Assembly (NCBI RefSeq): GCF_001499965.1
Contig: NZ_LQIT01000005.1
Coordinates: forward strand, 1-64,000
Direction: 5' to 3'
Length of the DNA: 64,000 bases
Origin: Mycobacterium sp. GA-2829
GTDB taxonomy: Bacteria; Actinomycetota; Actinomycetes; Mycobacteriales; Mycobacteriaceae
Both the position numbers and the translations under genes were made by a program. Under the pieces are notes generated by a model that did no database searches, was not told where the DNA came from, and saw only the letters and a list, made by a program, of their open reading frames with translations. Numbering within the stretch: the first letter of the stretch is position 1; each line of letters begins with the position of its first letter. Shown piece after piece: positions 34,029-44,400 of the stretch.

Positions 34029-35096
34029 GTGTCCGCCACAAGCGTCATCGCCGGCGTCCAGGGTGAGTTGCCCCCGCGCCGCTACAGCCAGCGCGAGGTC
34101 ACCGAGGCCATACTCGACAGTCCCGGCTGGCGACCCCATGAGGACCTCGTCCGCGGCTTGCACGCCAGCGCGAAGGTCGACCACCGCCATCTCGTCCTGC
34201 CGATCGACGACTACGCGGCGCTGACCGACTTCGGCGAGGCCAACGACCACTTCATCGAGCACGCGGTCGACCTGGGTTGCGCGGCGATCAGCGGTGCGCT
34301 GACCGAGGCCGGCCTCGAACGCGCCGACGTCGACCTGATCATGACCACGACGGTGACCGGCATCGCGGTGCCGCCGCTGGACGCGCGGATCGCGGCACGC
34401 CTGGACCTGCGGCCCGACGTCCGGCGGGTGCCGATCTTCGGCCTGGGTTGTGTCGCGGGCGCCGCCGGGCTGGCCCGCATCAACGACTATCTGCGCGGCG
34501 CACCCGACGGCGTCGCGGTGCTCCTCGCGGTGGAGTTGTGCTCGTTGGGCCGGCGGACCGACCCAACCATCGCCACCCTCGTGGGCAGCGCGCTGTTCGG
34601 CGACGGCGCGGCCGCGGTGGTGGTCGTCGGGGCGCGCCGCGCCGAACAGATCGACGCCGCCGGGCCCGCCATCGTCGATTCACGGGCGCACCTCTACCCC
34701 GACTCGCTGGACACGATGGGCTGGAACGTCAGCGCCGCCGGATTCCAGCTCGTCCTGTCCGCCGACCTCCCCGCGGTCATCGAGCGCTACCTCCGCGACG
34801 ACGTGACGGAGTTCCTCGCCGCGCACGACTACACGATCGGTGACGTGGGTGCGTGGGTGAGCCATCCGGGCGGACCGAAGATCCTGGAAGCCGTCACGGC
34901 GGCACTCGACCTGCCCGACGACGCCCTGGAACTCACCTGGCGGTCGCTCGGCGACGTCGGGAACCTGTCGTCGGCGTCGGTGCTGCACGTGCTGCGCGAC
35001 ACGATCGCCAAACACCCGCCCGCCGACAGCCCCGGGCTGCTCATGGCCATGGGACCGGGGTTCTGTTCCGAACTCGTGTTGCTGCGCTGGCGCTGA
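34029..35096 (+). CDS. Type III polyketide synthase (chalcone/stilbene synthase family)
   Basis: 355 residues with the type III PKS triad: Cys141 in [11 protein letters not shown], His279 in SHPGGPK and Asn312 in [15 protein letters not shown] near the C-terminus is also family-typical. The enzyme extends a CoA starter with malonyl-CoA and cyclises the product; mycobacterial members accept long acyl starters and make alkylresorcinol or alkylpyrone-type lipids. GTG start. It is followed with a 1-base overlap by an ICMT-like methyltransferase and then a flavoprotein, the same gene order as the Streptomyces srsABC operon for methylated phenolic lipids and quinones. Product here is inferred from that parallel. 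Confidence 0.92.
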   Translation: MSATSVIAGVQGELPPRRYSQREVTEAILDSPGWRPHEDLVRGLHASAKVDHRHLVLPIDDYAALTDFGEANDHFIEHAVDLGCAAISGALTEAGLERADVDLIMTTTVTGIAVPPLDARIAARLDLRPDVRRVPIFGLGCVAGAAGLARINDYLRGAPDGVAVLLAVELCSLGRRTDPTIATLVGSALFGDGAAAVVVVGARRAEQIDAAGPAIVDSRAHLYPDSLDTMGWNVSAAGFQLVLSADLPAVIERYLRDDVTEFLAAHDYTIGDVGAWVSHPGGPKILEAVTAALDLPDDALELTWRSLGDVGNLSSASVLHVLRDTIAKHPPADSPGLLMAMGPGFCSELVLLRWR

Positions 35097-35596
35097 TGTA
35101 CCCGCTGATCGCCGCGGTCACGTCCGAGCGCATCGCCGAACTAATTGTCGCCAAACGGAATTCGGCGTGGAGCAGGGCCCACGGTGGCATCGAGTACGGG
35201 GCCGGCCACTACCCGCTGATGGTGGCGCTGCACACCGGTCTGCTCGCGGGATGCCTGCTCGAGGTGCATGCGCTGCACCGGCCGCGCATCCCGGCGTTGC
35301 ACTGGCCGATGGTCGTCGCGGTGCTCGCCGCACAGGGGTTGCGCTGGTGGTGCATCAAAACGCTGGGAGGACAATGGAATACCCGCGTCATCGTCGTGCC
35401 CGGGGCACCGCGCGTGCACGCCGGGCCGTACCGGTGGCTCGCGCACCCGAACTACGTCGCGGTCGTCGTCGAGGGCGTCGCCCTGCCACTCGCCCACGCC
35501 GCATGGCGCACCGCGCTGGTGTTCTCGCTGTGCAACGCCGCGTTGCTGCGGCACCGGATTCGGGTCGAGAACGCCGCGCTGGCGAGGCTGCGGTGA
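35096..35596 (+). CDS. Isoprenylcysteine carboxyl methyltransferase-like membrane methyltransferase
   Basis: 166 residues with several transmembrane helices and the ICMT-type C-terminal signature GPYRWLAHPNYVAVVVEG followed by a membrane segment and an RIRVENAAL tail. In phenolic-lipid operons this family O-methylates the resorcinol made by the type III PKS. The ATG overlaps the PKS stop (TGATG), and its own stop overlaps the flavoprotein start, so the three proteins are translated together. Confidence 0.85.
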   Translation: MYPLIAAVTSERIAELIVAKRNSAWSRAHGGIEYGAGHYPLMVALHTGLLAGCLLEVHALHRPRIPALHWPMVVAVLAAQGLRWWCIKTLGGQWNTRVIVVPGAPRVHAGPYRWLAHPNYVAVVVEGVALPLAHAAWRTALVFSLCNAALLRHRIRVENAALARLR

Positions 35597-36618
35597 TCGA
35601 CCTGCTGGTCGTCGGCGGCGGACCGGCCGGACTGGCGACCGCACTGCACGGCGCGCGTGCCGGACTCGACGTCGTCGTCCTCGAACGCCGCCGCAGCCCG
35701 ATCGACAAGGCGTGCGGCGAGGGGCTGATGCCACACGCCGTCGCGCACCTGACCCGGCTCGACGTGGACCCGCCGGGGGTCCCGCTGCGGGGGATCCGTT
35801 ACCTCGACGGCGTGCGGGACGCCGGAGCGCCGTTCCGGTGCGGGATGGGACGAGGGGTGCGCCGGACAGCGCTGCACGCGGCGCTGTCCGGTGCGGCGCG
35901 GGCGGCCGGGGTGACCGTCGTGCAGAGGTATTGCACTGAGGTGCAGCAGGATTCGTCGTCGGTACGGATCGGCGAGGTGCGCGCGCGGTACCTGGCCGCC
36001 GCCGACGGGCTGCACTCCCCCATCCGGAGGTCCCTGGGGCTGGAGGTGCCGACGGACGGGCGTAGGCGGTGGGGTATCCGGCGGCATGTGCGGATCGCCC
36101 CTTGGACCGACTGCGTGGAGGTGCACTGGGCCGCCGGACCAGAAGCCGGGGAGGCCTACGTGACCCCGGTGGCCGACGATTGCGTCGGCATCGCGATCCT
36201 CACGTCCGGCCGCGGCGGATTCGACCGTCAGCTCGACCGGTTCCCGGCACTGCGGGCGCGGGTCGACGGTCACCCGCACGGGACCGACAGGGCCGCGGGT
36301 CCGCTGCGGCAGCGGGTGAGCCGACGGTCCTGTGGTCGCGTGCTGCTAGTCGGCGACGCCGCGGGCTACATCGACGCGTTGACGGGCGAGGGGCTGGGCA
36401 TCGCGTTCACCACGGCCGAGGTGCTGATCGACTGCATCGTCAGCGGCCGCACCGATGACTACGACCGGCGGTGGCGGCAGTCGACGCGTCGCTACCGGAT
36501 GCTCACCGCCGGGTTCCTGCGCGCGAGCACCACACCCGGCGTGCGCCGCACCGTCGTCCCGGCCGCCGCGGCGTTTCCCGGCGTGTTCACCGGTCTCGTC
36601 GACCGGCTCGCCCGCTGA
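35593..36618 (+). CDS. FAD-dependent oxidoreductase (geranylgeranyl reductase/hydroxylase type)
   Basis: 341 residues. The N-terminal dinucleotide motif is VVGGGPAGLATALHGARAG, then KACGEGLMP typical of the geranylgeranyl-reductase group, and the FAD-binding GDAAGYIDALTGEGLGIAF. This family includes hydroxylases of phenolic lipids such as SrsC. In this operon it would oxidise or hydroxylate the methylated polyketide, perhaps giving a quinone. GTG start with a 4-base overlap (GTGA). The stop lies five bases before the stop of the convergent small gene. Confidence 0.87.
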   Translation: MIDLLVVGGGPAGLATALHGARAGLDVVVLERRRSPIDKACGEGLMPHAVAHLTRLDVDPPGVPLRGIRYLDGVRDAGAPFRCGMGRGVRRTALHAALSGAARAAGVTVVQRYCTEVQQDSSSVRIGEVRARYLAAADGLHSPIRRSLGLEVPTDGRRRWGIRRHVRIAPWTDCVEVHWAAGPEAGEAYVTPVADDCVGIAILTSGRGGFDRQLDRFPALRARVDGHPHGTDRAAGPLRQRVSRRSCGRVLLVGDAAGYIDALTGEGLGIAFTTAEVLIDCIVSGRTDDYDRRWRQSTRRYRMLTAGFLRASTTPGVRRTVVPAAAAFPGVFTGLVDRLAR

Positions 36619-36622
36619 CGTC

Positions 36623-36820
36623 TCAGCGCCAGAACCCACGCGGCTTACGCTTGCGTTCATCGCCTTCCACGTTCACCCAGTCACCCGAGGCGTAGGAGTG
36701 CCACTCCTTCGCACCGTGCCGGACCACGTCGAGCGTGCCATCGCTGTGTTTGACGTACGCATCGCCGAAGCGCATGTATTTGTCACTTCCACCGCCGGGC
36801 AGCGTCACCGTGACGGTCAT
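36623..36820 (-). CDS. Small conserved-looking hypothetical protein
   Basis: 65 residues with a beta-rich pattern (VTVTLPGGGSDKYMRFGDAY, VKHSDGTLDVVRHGAKEWHS) and a basic C-terminus (RKRKPRGFWR). No domain recognised. It begins one base after the stop of the preceding 51-residue gene and is clearly cotranscribed with it. Coding is supported by frame-consistent protein-like composition and tight spacing. Confidence 0.55.
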   Translation of the reverse strand: MTVTVTLPGGGSDKYMRFGDAYVKHSDGTLDVVRHGAKEWHSYASGDWVNVEGDERKRKPRGFWR

Positions 36821-36821
36821 G

Positions 36822-36977
36822 TCAGCGCATCTTCTCGGGGATGGAGTTGAGCGCGTGCAGAACGCGCACTGCGAGCGCGCGGGCCGTGGAATCATCGAGC
36901 TCGGAATGCGCGGTGATCGTATCTGTGACCAGATCGACGCGGATGTCGTACGGAGTGCGGAACGTGGGCGAAGCCAT
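36822..36977 (-). CDS. Small hypothetical protein
   Basis: 51 residues starting MASPTFRTPYDIRVDLVTDT, with AAGGAC five bases upstream of the ATG as ribosome site. The sequence LDDSTARALAVRVLHALNSI forms a likely helix. No family recognised. First gene of a two-gene unit downstream of, and in line with, the GT4 glycosyltransferase. Confidence 0.55.
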   Translation of the reverse strand: MASPTFRTPYDIRVDLVTDTITAHSELDDSTARALAVRVLHALNSIPEKMR

Positions 36978-37051
36978 CGAATGTCCTTCATAGCCAGGTT
37001 GTGACGCCCGAAATCGGGCCACCCGGTACCGACCACGGTACGCGCACCCGG

Positions 37052-38194
37052 TCACACCCGCGCGGGGCGGCCGGCGACCACCTTCTGCGCCAGTCGCACG
37101 AAGCTCGCCGCCACCACCGGCCAGGCCATGGCCGGCGCCAGACGCCGACCCTCGCCCGCCATGTCGCCGGCCAGGCGGGGTTCGGTCAGCACGCGCCGCA
37201 ACGCTGTCGCCATCGCGCCCGGATCATCGTGGTCCACAACGATTCCCGCTCCGCTCCCGAGCAGTTCGAGTGCGTGCGGGAACGCCGTGGCCACCACGGG
37301 CCGCCCGCTGGCCACGGCCTGCGCCAGCACGCCTGAGGCGGCCTGATCGGTCGAGTCGTACGGCAGGACAACCGCCGCCGCCGATCGCGCCATCGTCGTC
37401 AGCTCCGACTGACTGCGGTAACAGTCGTCGAACCGCACCGAGTCCGCGACGCCGAGCCGCTGTGCGCGCTCGATGCAGGACTGCCGGTACGCATCGGCCT
37501 CGGGTATGCGTGGATCCGACTGTCCGACAACGAGGTACTGGGGCCGACCCGCGACGTCGCGCAGCGATGGCATCGCGTCGATGACCCGCTCGATGCCCTT
37601 CCCGGGCCCGATGCGCCCCCACGTCAACAACGTAGGGCGCCCGGCGCGTTTCGGTGCCGGTCCGCGCGGCAGCGTGACACCGTGCGGAATAGTGCTGATC
37701 TTCGCGCCGTCCACCCGGTATCCCGTGCGCAGCCGTGCGCGTGCCGCCTCGGAGATCACCACCACGTGAGAAGCGGCAGCGACGATCGCTTCGAGCACCG
37801 CCTGCTCGCGGGCGGTGGGAGTTTTCGGGATCGTGTGGGCCAACACGATCGACGGCACACGCAGTGCCTCGAGGACGTCGAGGACATCGCCGCTGGCGGC
37901 ACCCCGGTAGAGACAGTCCTGATACTGGACGAACGCGACGTCGTAATGGTCGAGCACCGTCGTACACCGGCCCGCCGAGCCGTCGACCATCTCGGCGATC
38001 ACCCGCGGATCGTCCGAGGCCGGCCCATCGGCGACCCGCACCACGCCGACATCGGCACCCAAGGAGCCCAAGCCGTCACACAGCGCCTCGCTGAACGCCG
38101 CGGCACCGCACGGGGTCGGAGCGAAGGTGCTGAGCACACCGAAACTCGGCGGGCGCGAATGATCTTGCGGCAAAACGACAGACGAAGCTGACAT
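37052..38194 (-). CDS. GT4-family glycosyltransferase
   Basis: 380 residues with two Rossmann-like halves. The N-terminal half has STFAPTPCGAAAFSEAL; the C-terminal donor half has LTWGRIGPGKGIERVIDAM and the GT4 signature PYDSTDQAASGVLAQAVASG followed by GRPVVAT. A retaining glycosyltransferase using a nucleotide sugar, cytoplasmic. Acceptor and product are not indicated by neighbours. ATG at 38194. The 201-base gap up to the small Lys-rich gene carries divergent promoters. Confidence 0.87.
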   Translation of the reverse strand: MSASSVVLPQDHSRPPSFGVLSTFAPTPCGAAAFSEALCDGLGSLGADVGVVRVADGPASDDPRVIAEMVDGSAGRCTTVLDHYDVAFVQYQDCLYRGAASGDVLDVLEALRVPSIVLAHTIPKTPTAREQAVLEAIVAAASHVVVISEAARARLRTGYRVDGAKISTIPHGVTLPRGPAPKRAGRPTLLTWGRIGPGKGIERVIDAMPSLRDVAGRPQYLVVGQSDPRIPEADAYRQSCIERAQRLGVADSVRFDDCYRSQSELTTMARSAAAVVLPYDSTDQAASGVLAQAVASGRPVVATAFPHALELLGSGAGIVVDHDDPGAMATALRRVLTEPRLAGDMAGEGRRLAPAMAWPVVAASFVRLAQKVVAGRPARV

Positions 38195-38395
38195 GCAGGT
38201 CCCGACTCACGGTGGTGTACCGGCGCAGCCGACGTGAGCGGACGCTCGGTGCGGTCAGCGCCGAAGGCTGACCGGCTTCTTCGACGCTACACCTCGGGAT
38301 GCGCGGCGCTCGACCGTCGCGCCCCCTGTAGATCGCCATCCGGGGTATGGTCAGTAGATCGGGACCATCCAGGCCCCCAATTCAAAGGGCCGACA

Positions 38396-38533
38396 ATGTC
38401 TGACAAGTCACCCCGATCGTCCATGAGCAAGAAGTCCGGCATGACGCTCAAGGAGAAACGTGTCGCCAAGCACGCCAAGGCGGACGCGAAGACGTCCGCG
38501 GCCAACGCCTTGTCCGACGACAAGAAGCGTTGA
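38396..38533 (+). CDS. Small Lys/Ala-rich basic protein
   Basis: 45 residues, strongly basic: SMSKKSGMTLKEKRVAKHAK then ADAKTSAANALSDDKKR. It lacks hydrophobic segments, so it is a small soluble protein, perhaps nucleic-acid-binding or unstructured. Similar short Lys-rich proteins recur in mycobacteria as uncharacterised genes. The ATG is preceded by AAGGG about eight bases upstream. Confidence 0.6.
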   Translation: MSDKSPRSSMSKKSGMTLKEKRVAKHAKADAKTSAANALSDDKKR

Positions 38534-38540
38534 CGCGGAA

Positions 38541-39251
38541 CACCTTTCGCTGGGCGCTCCGACTCACAGCCGTTAGCCGACGAACGCCGCCTGCCGATTC
38601 ACCCGGCCCACCTGAGCCGGATCGCGCCTGGGCTGCGCGCCCGCATCCTCCTCGAGAGCGGTTACCGCGCGGACTTCGATGCCACCGACGACGGGCTTGC
38701 CGAGTTCGTGGGCGGTATCCGCACGCGCAACAGCTGGTCGACGGAATGTGACGTCATCCTGCTGACCAAGCTGTGGGACGAAGATCTCCGACAGATACCC
38801 GAGGCGCATCGCCTAGGGCTGGCCGCACTGTGTCCACGGCGCTGACCCAGGTCGCCATCGACCGGCGTCTGAGGTTGATCGCCTTCTAGGTGATGAACCA
38901 TGGCAGGCCGACGGCGGCGGCTTCGGTCTGCACATCTTCCACAAGAACAACGAGCTCGTCGGCTACTGCTCGATGCTGCACGCCATGTACCTGGTCGGGA
39001 TTACCGGCAGCTACGGGCGGCGCCTGCGCGCCGCCGTCATCGTGTTGGGGGCCACCGCGCGTGGTGGGGTCATCGCACTCAACGCCCACGGCGTCGGCGA
39101 GGTGCGCGCGCTGGCCACTCGCGAAGTGGCTGCCGTCAGCTCTCCCATCCCGGGCACGCATCCCGCCATCCTCGACATCGAGCATTGTTCGCCGAGCTTT
39201 CCGCATGTCTTGCTGGAGCGCCGCCTCTGCCGAGAACCCGCAGTAACTTAA
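38541..39251 (+). pseudogene. Frameshifted N5-(carboxyethyl)ornithine synthase / alanine dehydrogenase-like pseudogene
   Basis: Protein fragments of one gene lie in order but in different frames: LSLGAPTHSR, then DERRLPIHPAHLSRI through GLAEFVGGIRTRNSW and CDVILLTKLWDEDL, then GWPHC (other frame), ALTQVAIDRRLRLIAF ending in TAG, MNH, and finally FGLHIFHKNNELVGYCSMLH through VGITGSYGRRLRAAVIVLG. All are typical of the N5-(carboxyethyl)ornithine synthase branch of the alanine dehydrogenase/PNT family. At least four frame breaks and the loss of roughly the last third make it nonfunctional. It follows the Lys-rich gene directly. Confidence 0.8.
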
Positions 39252-39452
39252 GGCCACGGCACCGGAGTGCGATTTGCTCTCAGGAAGCCGCCGACCTGCC
39301 CGTTCGCCACCCGATTGGCATTCCCGAATCGGGCGCGACATAGTGGCGGCGTACCGCGTCGGTCCATGGACCGCAGGCGTAGTCTCGGCACCGTGTCGAG
39401 CAGTAGGCACCGAGTGTTCAGGCCCGAATAAGCGATTTCACCAGGACGGACA

Positions 39453-40385
39453 GTGGCAGATACATCGAGTGCAACCCCCAAGGCAGAGTCCAAGTGGCTG
39501 TCGAAGTCCGCTTCGCAGACCCGCGGTTCCGACAAGGGCGAGGTCCAGTTCCACTACGACATCTCGAACGAATTCTTCAAGCTGTGGCAGGACCCGAACC
39601 AGGTCTACAGCTGCGCCTACTTCGAGAAGGATGACTACACCCTCGAGCAGGCGCAGCTGGCCAAGATCGATCTGTCACTGGGCAAGCTGGGCCTCAAGCC
39701 CGGGATGACGCTGCTCGACATCGGCTGCGGCTGGGGCGCCACCATCATGCGCGCGGTGGAGAAGTACGACGTCAACGTGATCGGGCTGACGCTGTCGGAG
39801 AACCAGAAGAAGCACATCGAGGAGCACTGGTTCGCCAACGCCAAGACCGACCGCAAGATGGAGGTCCGTCTGCAGCCGTGGGAGGACTTCGACGGCCGGG
39901 TCGACCGGATCGTCTCGATCGGCGCGTTCGAGCACTTCGGCTTCAACAAGTACGACGACTACTTCAAGAAGACCTTCGACTGGCTGCCCGACGACGGTGT
40001 GCAGATGCTGCACACGATCATCATCCCCGAGGATGAGGAGATCAAAGCCAAGGGCCTGCCGCTGACGATGTCGCGCGTGCGCTTCATCAAATTCATCATG
40101 GATTACATCTACCCCGGCGGCCGTCTGCCGCTGGCCTCCATGGTCAGGGAGCACGCGGTCAAGGCCGGCTACACCGTGACCCGCGAGCAGCACCTGCAAC
40201 CGCACTACGTCAAGACCCTCGACACGTGGGCCGACAACCTCAAGGCCAAGAAGGACGAGGCCATCGAGATCTCAGGTGAGGAGATCTACGAGCGGTTCGT
40301 CAAGTACCTCGAGGGCTGCGCAGACCTGTTCCGCGAGGGCTACACCGACGTCGCCCAGTTCACGCTCGAGAAAGCCCCCGCTTAG
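39453..40385 (+). CDS. Mycolic acid methyltransferase / cyclopropane synthase family (first of pair)
   Basis: 310 residues. SAM-binding motif LLDIGCGWGATIMRAVEKYD, substrate-pocket motifs HYDISNEFFKLWQDPNQVYS and IVSIGAFEHFGFNKYDDYFKK, and the typical ending DVAQFTLEK. These identify the CmaA/MmaA/PcaA family that modifies double bonds of meromycolate chains with a SAM methyl group. It keeps the Glu of AFEHFG. The N-terminus has about 20 extra residues compared with many homologues. GTG start. Which modification (cyclopropane, methyl branch or oxygenated) cannot be read directly. A paralogue starts 61 bases downstream. Confidence 0.9.
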   Translation: MADTSSATPKAESKWLSKSASQTRGSDKGEVQFHYDISNEFFKLWQDPNQVYSCAYFEKDDYTLEQAQLAKIDLSLGKLGLKPGMTLLDIGCGWGATIMRAVEKYDVNVIGLTLSENQKKHIEEHWFANAKTDRKMEVRLQPWEDFDGRVDRIVSIGAFEHFGFNKYDDYFKKTFDWLPDDGVQMLHTIIIPEDEEIKAKGLPLTMSRVRFIKFIMDYIYPGGRLPLASMVREHAVKAGYTVTREQHLQPHYVKTLDTWADNLKAKKDEAIEISGEEIYERFVKYLEGCADLFREGYTDVAQFTLEKAPA

Positions 40386-40446
40386 CCGATCTAGCCATTC
40401 GCGTATAGGGTTCAAGATCGGTTTTCGAGAACGGAGGAGCACGGAG

Positions 40447-41343
40447 ATGACGGACATCGAGTCGGGGGACTCGGCGACTTCCACGGCAAAGATGAAGGTG
40501 GCCTACGAGGACGTCCAGGCGCACTACGACATCTCCAACGAGTTCTTCGGGCTCTGGCAGGACCCTTCGCGGACGTACAGCAGCGCTTTCTTCGAGCGTG
40601 AGGACATGACGCTCGAAGAGGCGCAGCTGGCCAAGATCGACCTGGCCCTCGGCAAGCTCGATCTGCAGCCGGGGATGACGCTGCTCGACGTGGGCTGCGG
40701 CTGGGGCGCGATGATGAAGCGCGCGGTCGAGAAGTACGACGTCAACGTCATCGGCCTCACGCTCAGCAAGAATCAGCAGTCACTGGGTCAGCAGATCCTC
40801 GACGGACTCGACAGCTCCCGGTCGCGCCAGGTCATGCTGCGCGGCTGGGAGGAGTTCGAACAGCCCGTCGACCGGATCGTCAGCATCGAGGCGTTCGAGG
40901 CGTTCCCGAAGGAGCGCTACAAGGCGTTCTTCGATCTGTGCCACCGCATCATGCCCGGCGACGGCCGCATGGTGCTGCAGACGATCATGGGCCACCCGCT
41001 CAAGCGGTGGCCGGAACTCGGCGTGCCGATCACCATGACCGATCTGCGGTTCATGCGCTTCATCGCCAAGGAGATCTTCCCCGGCGGTTCCGTGCCGTGC
41101 GACGAGGACGTCATCGAATACTCCACCGCCGCAGGCTTTTCCGTGGCCCATCGTGACGATCTGACGGCCAGCTACGTGCGCACGCTCAACACCTGGGCAC
41201 AGAGCCTGGAGGCGCAGCGCGAGCAGGCGATCGCGGTGACGAGCGAAGAGGTCTACGACCGGTACATGAAGTACCTGCTGGGCTGCGCGGACTTCTTCAA
41301 CCGCAACGTCAGCTACGTCGAGCAGTTCACGCTGGTCAAGTAG
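40447..41343 (+). CDS. Mycolic acid methyltransferase family, UmaA-like (second of pair)
   Basis: 298 residues, same family as the upstream gene: YDISNEFFGLWQDPSRTYSS, LLDVGCGWGAMMKRAVEKYD, and NVSYVEQFTLVK at the end. The active-site stretch reads IVSIEAFEAFPKERYKAFF, replacing the usual EHFG by EAFP, as in UmaA-type members; IMGHPLKRWPELGVPITMTD is also UmaA-like. It probably methylates mycolate precursors with a different specificity from its neighbour. GGAG four bases before the ATG supports the start. Confidence 0.88.
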   Translation: MTDIESGDSATSTAKMKVAYEDVQAHYDISNEFFGLWQDPSRTYSSAFFEREDMTLEEAQLAKIDLALGKLDLQPGMTLLDVGCGWGAMMKRAVEKYDVNVIGLTLSKNQQSLGQQILDGLDSSRSRQVMLRGWEEFEQPVDRIVSIEAFEAFPKERYKAFFDLCHRIMPGDGRMVLQTIMGHPLKRWPELGVPITMTDLRFMRFIAKEIFPGGSVPCDEDVIEYSTAAGFSVAHRDDLTASYVRTLNTWAQSLEAQREQAIAVTSEEVYDRYMKYLLGCADFFNRNVSYVEQFTLVK

Positions 41344-41449
41344 GTCGTTGCGGACGCAACCGTCCGCATGTCTACTCGCGGAATGAGCCTGCACCCGACC
41401 GCGCGCTGAGCAACACTGGCACCCGGAGCATCGCCATCCGGGGGGATCA

Positions 41450-44400
41450 ATGTCCACTCAGCCGACGACCGGGACCAAACCGCTGCGCACGCTGCGGCTC
41501 GCCCTCGCGATGCGCGGCGGCGTCAGCCTGGCGGTGTGGATCGGTGGCGCCATCGCCGAGATCGACGTGTTCCGGCGCGCGTGTACCAGCGGCGCGCCCA
41601 CGCCCGAACCCGGTAGCCGCGCCGAGTTGTACCGCAAGATGCTCCGCCGCACGGAGAAGTACGGCGCCGTCGAGATCGACATCCTCGCCGGCGCCAGCGC
41701 GGGCGGGCTCAACGCGGTGCTGTACGGGCTGGCGCAGACCTGCGGATCCGAGCTCGACGACATCGCCCACTCCACGTGGATCGAAGACGGCGGTATGTGG
41801 GAGCTGTTGCGGGAGCCGGGTTTCGGCCGGGTGCCGTCGGTGCTCCGCGGCGACGAGCGCTTCTACGTCGTCATGCGCGACGCGCTGGACCGCATCGTGA
41901 AGAAAAGCGAGGGCGCGTTCGCGGCACGGCGGCTGACGGTCGAGCTGGCCGCGACCCTGCTGACCGACAAGTCCGAGTCCGATAGCGCCAACCGCGCCCG
42001 CTTCTCGTTCCTCACCAGTGCAGGCACACTCGGCTCCCGGCAGAGCACCATTCCCAACGGCATGGAGGCCGGCACTCCGGCAGGCGAGAGCGCCTTGGAT
42101 CGACTGGCTCTGGCGGCCCGTGCGACCTCGTCGTTCCCCGGCGCGTTCGAACCCGCGGCCATCTTCTCGGTCACCCCCGGCGCACCCGACGCGCAGACCG
42201 AAGGGCCCGCCGTCCCGCCGTACTTCGAACCGAGCCCACGCGGTCACATCGATCGCGGCACCGGGCGAGAGTCGCGACCCGACGGGACCGTGGGCGGGCT
42301 GGGCGTGAACATGTCGGTGGCCTTCCCCTACGCCCAGTGGTTCTCGCGGAAAGCCGATCAGGACTCGAACGTCCAGACACCCTTCCACGTCGTCGACGGC
42401 GGCCTGTTCGACAACATCCCGATCGACCGCGCGATCCGCGCGATCAAGCAGGCCCCGGCCAGCGGCCCGTCGGAGCGGTTCCTGCTCTACCTCGACCCCG
42501 AACCACCGTCGGTCAAATCGACGAGCATTGGCCGACAACGCGATTCGGCACTCAACTGGGTGCCGGTGATCAAACGCTCGTTGAGCCTCAAGCAGCGGGC
42601 CGAGTCGGCGCGGGACGAACTGGGGTTGCTCATTGAGCACAACAACGCGGTACTGGCCAACCGGGGCGCCCTGGAGACGCTGGCCAGCCAACTGGAACAG
42701 AACCCGCCGTGCCGGTCGCCGCTCATCGAACGGTCGGCCTATGTGCAGTACCGCATCGGCACCGACGCGGCCCGCATCACGACGCTGCTGACCAACCCCT
42801 GGGAGCTGTGCCAGCCGCCGCGCCTCGGCGGTGACTACCTACCGCTGGATCGTCAGCTCGCGCTCCGACTGAAGGACGGGGTCGCGCAGGTGTACAACCG
42901 ACCGGGCATGGAAGAGCGGCTGGCCTGTGATGTGGTGGCGCTCGCCGCCCAGGTGAGGATCCTGATCGCGTGGGTGCGAAGCGTCGAGAGCCTGCTCCAA
43001 GGGCTCGACCCCGATGCGGAACGGCAAAAGGCCGCCGCCGCCATCGGAGGTTGGAAGCTCACGCTGTACCGGTGGCTGACCGTCCTCACCGAGGCCAGAC
43101 ACCGTGCCGTCGACGAGATTCTGGTCGAACCGCTGCGCACCGATCGCCCACCCTTCGACGACTACCCGCTGCCCCAGCGGCTGGAGAAGTCCCTTGACAG
43201 GCAGAGTCGCCTGCTCCTGAGCGACGATCTGGTCCGAATGCTCTGCACGGCCGGGGAAGTCAGCGACGACACGACCTTCTACCAGTACCTCGCCGACGGT
43301 GACGAGTTCCCGGAAGGCACCCCACTCGCCGACATCGCCGCCCGCGCGCTGGGCACCGCACGTGTCCGCATCCGTGACGACACCGCACCCGTCGTGGCCG
43401 CGCTGCCGCAGCCCGACTCGGCCACGATCCGCCGTTTCAAGGAGTCGCCCTACGCACGGTTCTACGACGCCCCACTGCGCGACGCCCCCGTCGCGGAACT
43501 TGCCATGCTGTTCACCCAGACCGGGATCCCCGATACCGCGTCCATCGTGGCCTTCGACCGAATCACCAGCCTCGAACCCACCTCGGATGCCGTCGACACC
43601 GGTGTCCTCGTACGCGCCGCGCGCGCAACACTTCTGCGCGGATGGGTCCGGCGTCCACCGGCAAAGGAGGAGGGCGAACGGCTACAGGAGGTCCTCGACA
43701 TGGACCCCTACGAGCTCGTGACCTCCGATGCCAAACTAGCGGGCAACGTGCTGGCCCGCTTCGGCGGCTTCCTGCTCACCGACTGGCGCCGCAACGACTG
43801 GCAGTGGGGCCGCCTCGACGCCGCGGCCGCCCTCACCCGCATCATCGACAAGAGCTACGGTCTGAAACCGTCGGAGACCAAGAAAAGCCGTGAGGAGCAA
43901 TGCAAAGCGGACGTCGCGGCTCTCCAGAAGTCGATCTGCGACGATGCCGAGGCCTTAGGAGACGTGACTCGCGACGGCCGCTTGGTCACGGACACCGTCG
44001 GCGGGCAGACTCTCGACGCGCTGAGTCCTCACTACCGCTTCGCCCTCGCCTCGCGGATCGTCCCGCTGCTCTACCGCGCCGTGCTCCCCGGGGACTCGGC
44101 GGGAGGGCCCGCGAAAGTCGCGCAGTGGGCGGCGCAACTGTCGCTGCTGCGTCCGTTCGCCGTACCGCTGCCGCTGATCGCCGATCCGTTGCGGTTACTG
44201 CTGGGCATCGCCACCGTCCTGCTGTCCGCGGCGCTGCTCGGCGTCGCGGACAGTCCGCGCCCCCTTCACGTGGTCTACGGCATCGCGTTCCTCGGGTTGG
44301 GCATCGCCATCGTCGTCGGTGCGATACGGATCCACTTGCATTGGCGCACATTGAAGAAGACCATCACCCCGGACGACGCGAACCGGCGGGCATGGCGGGC

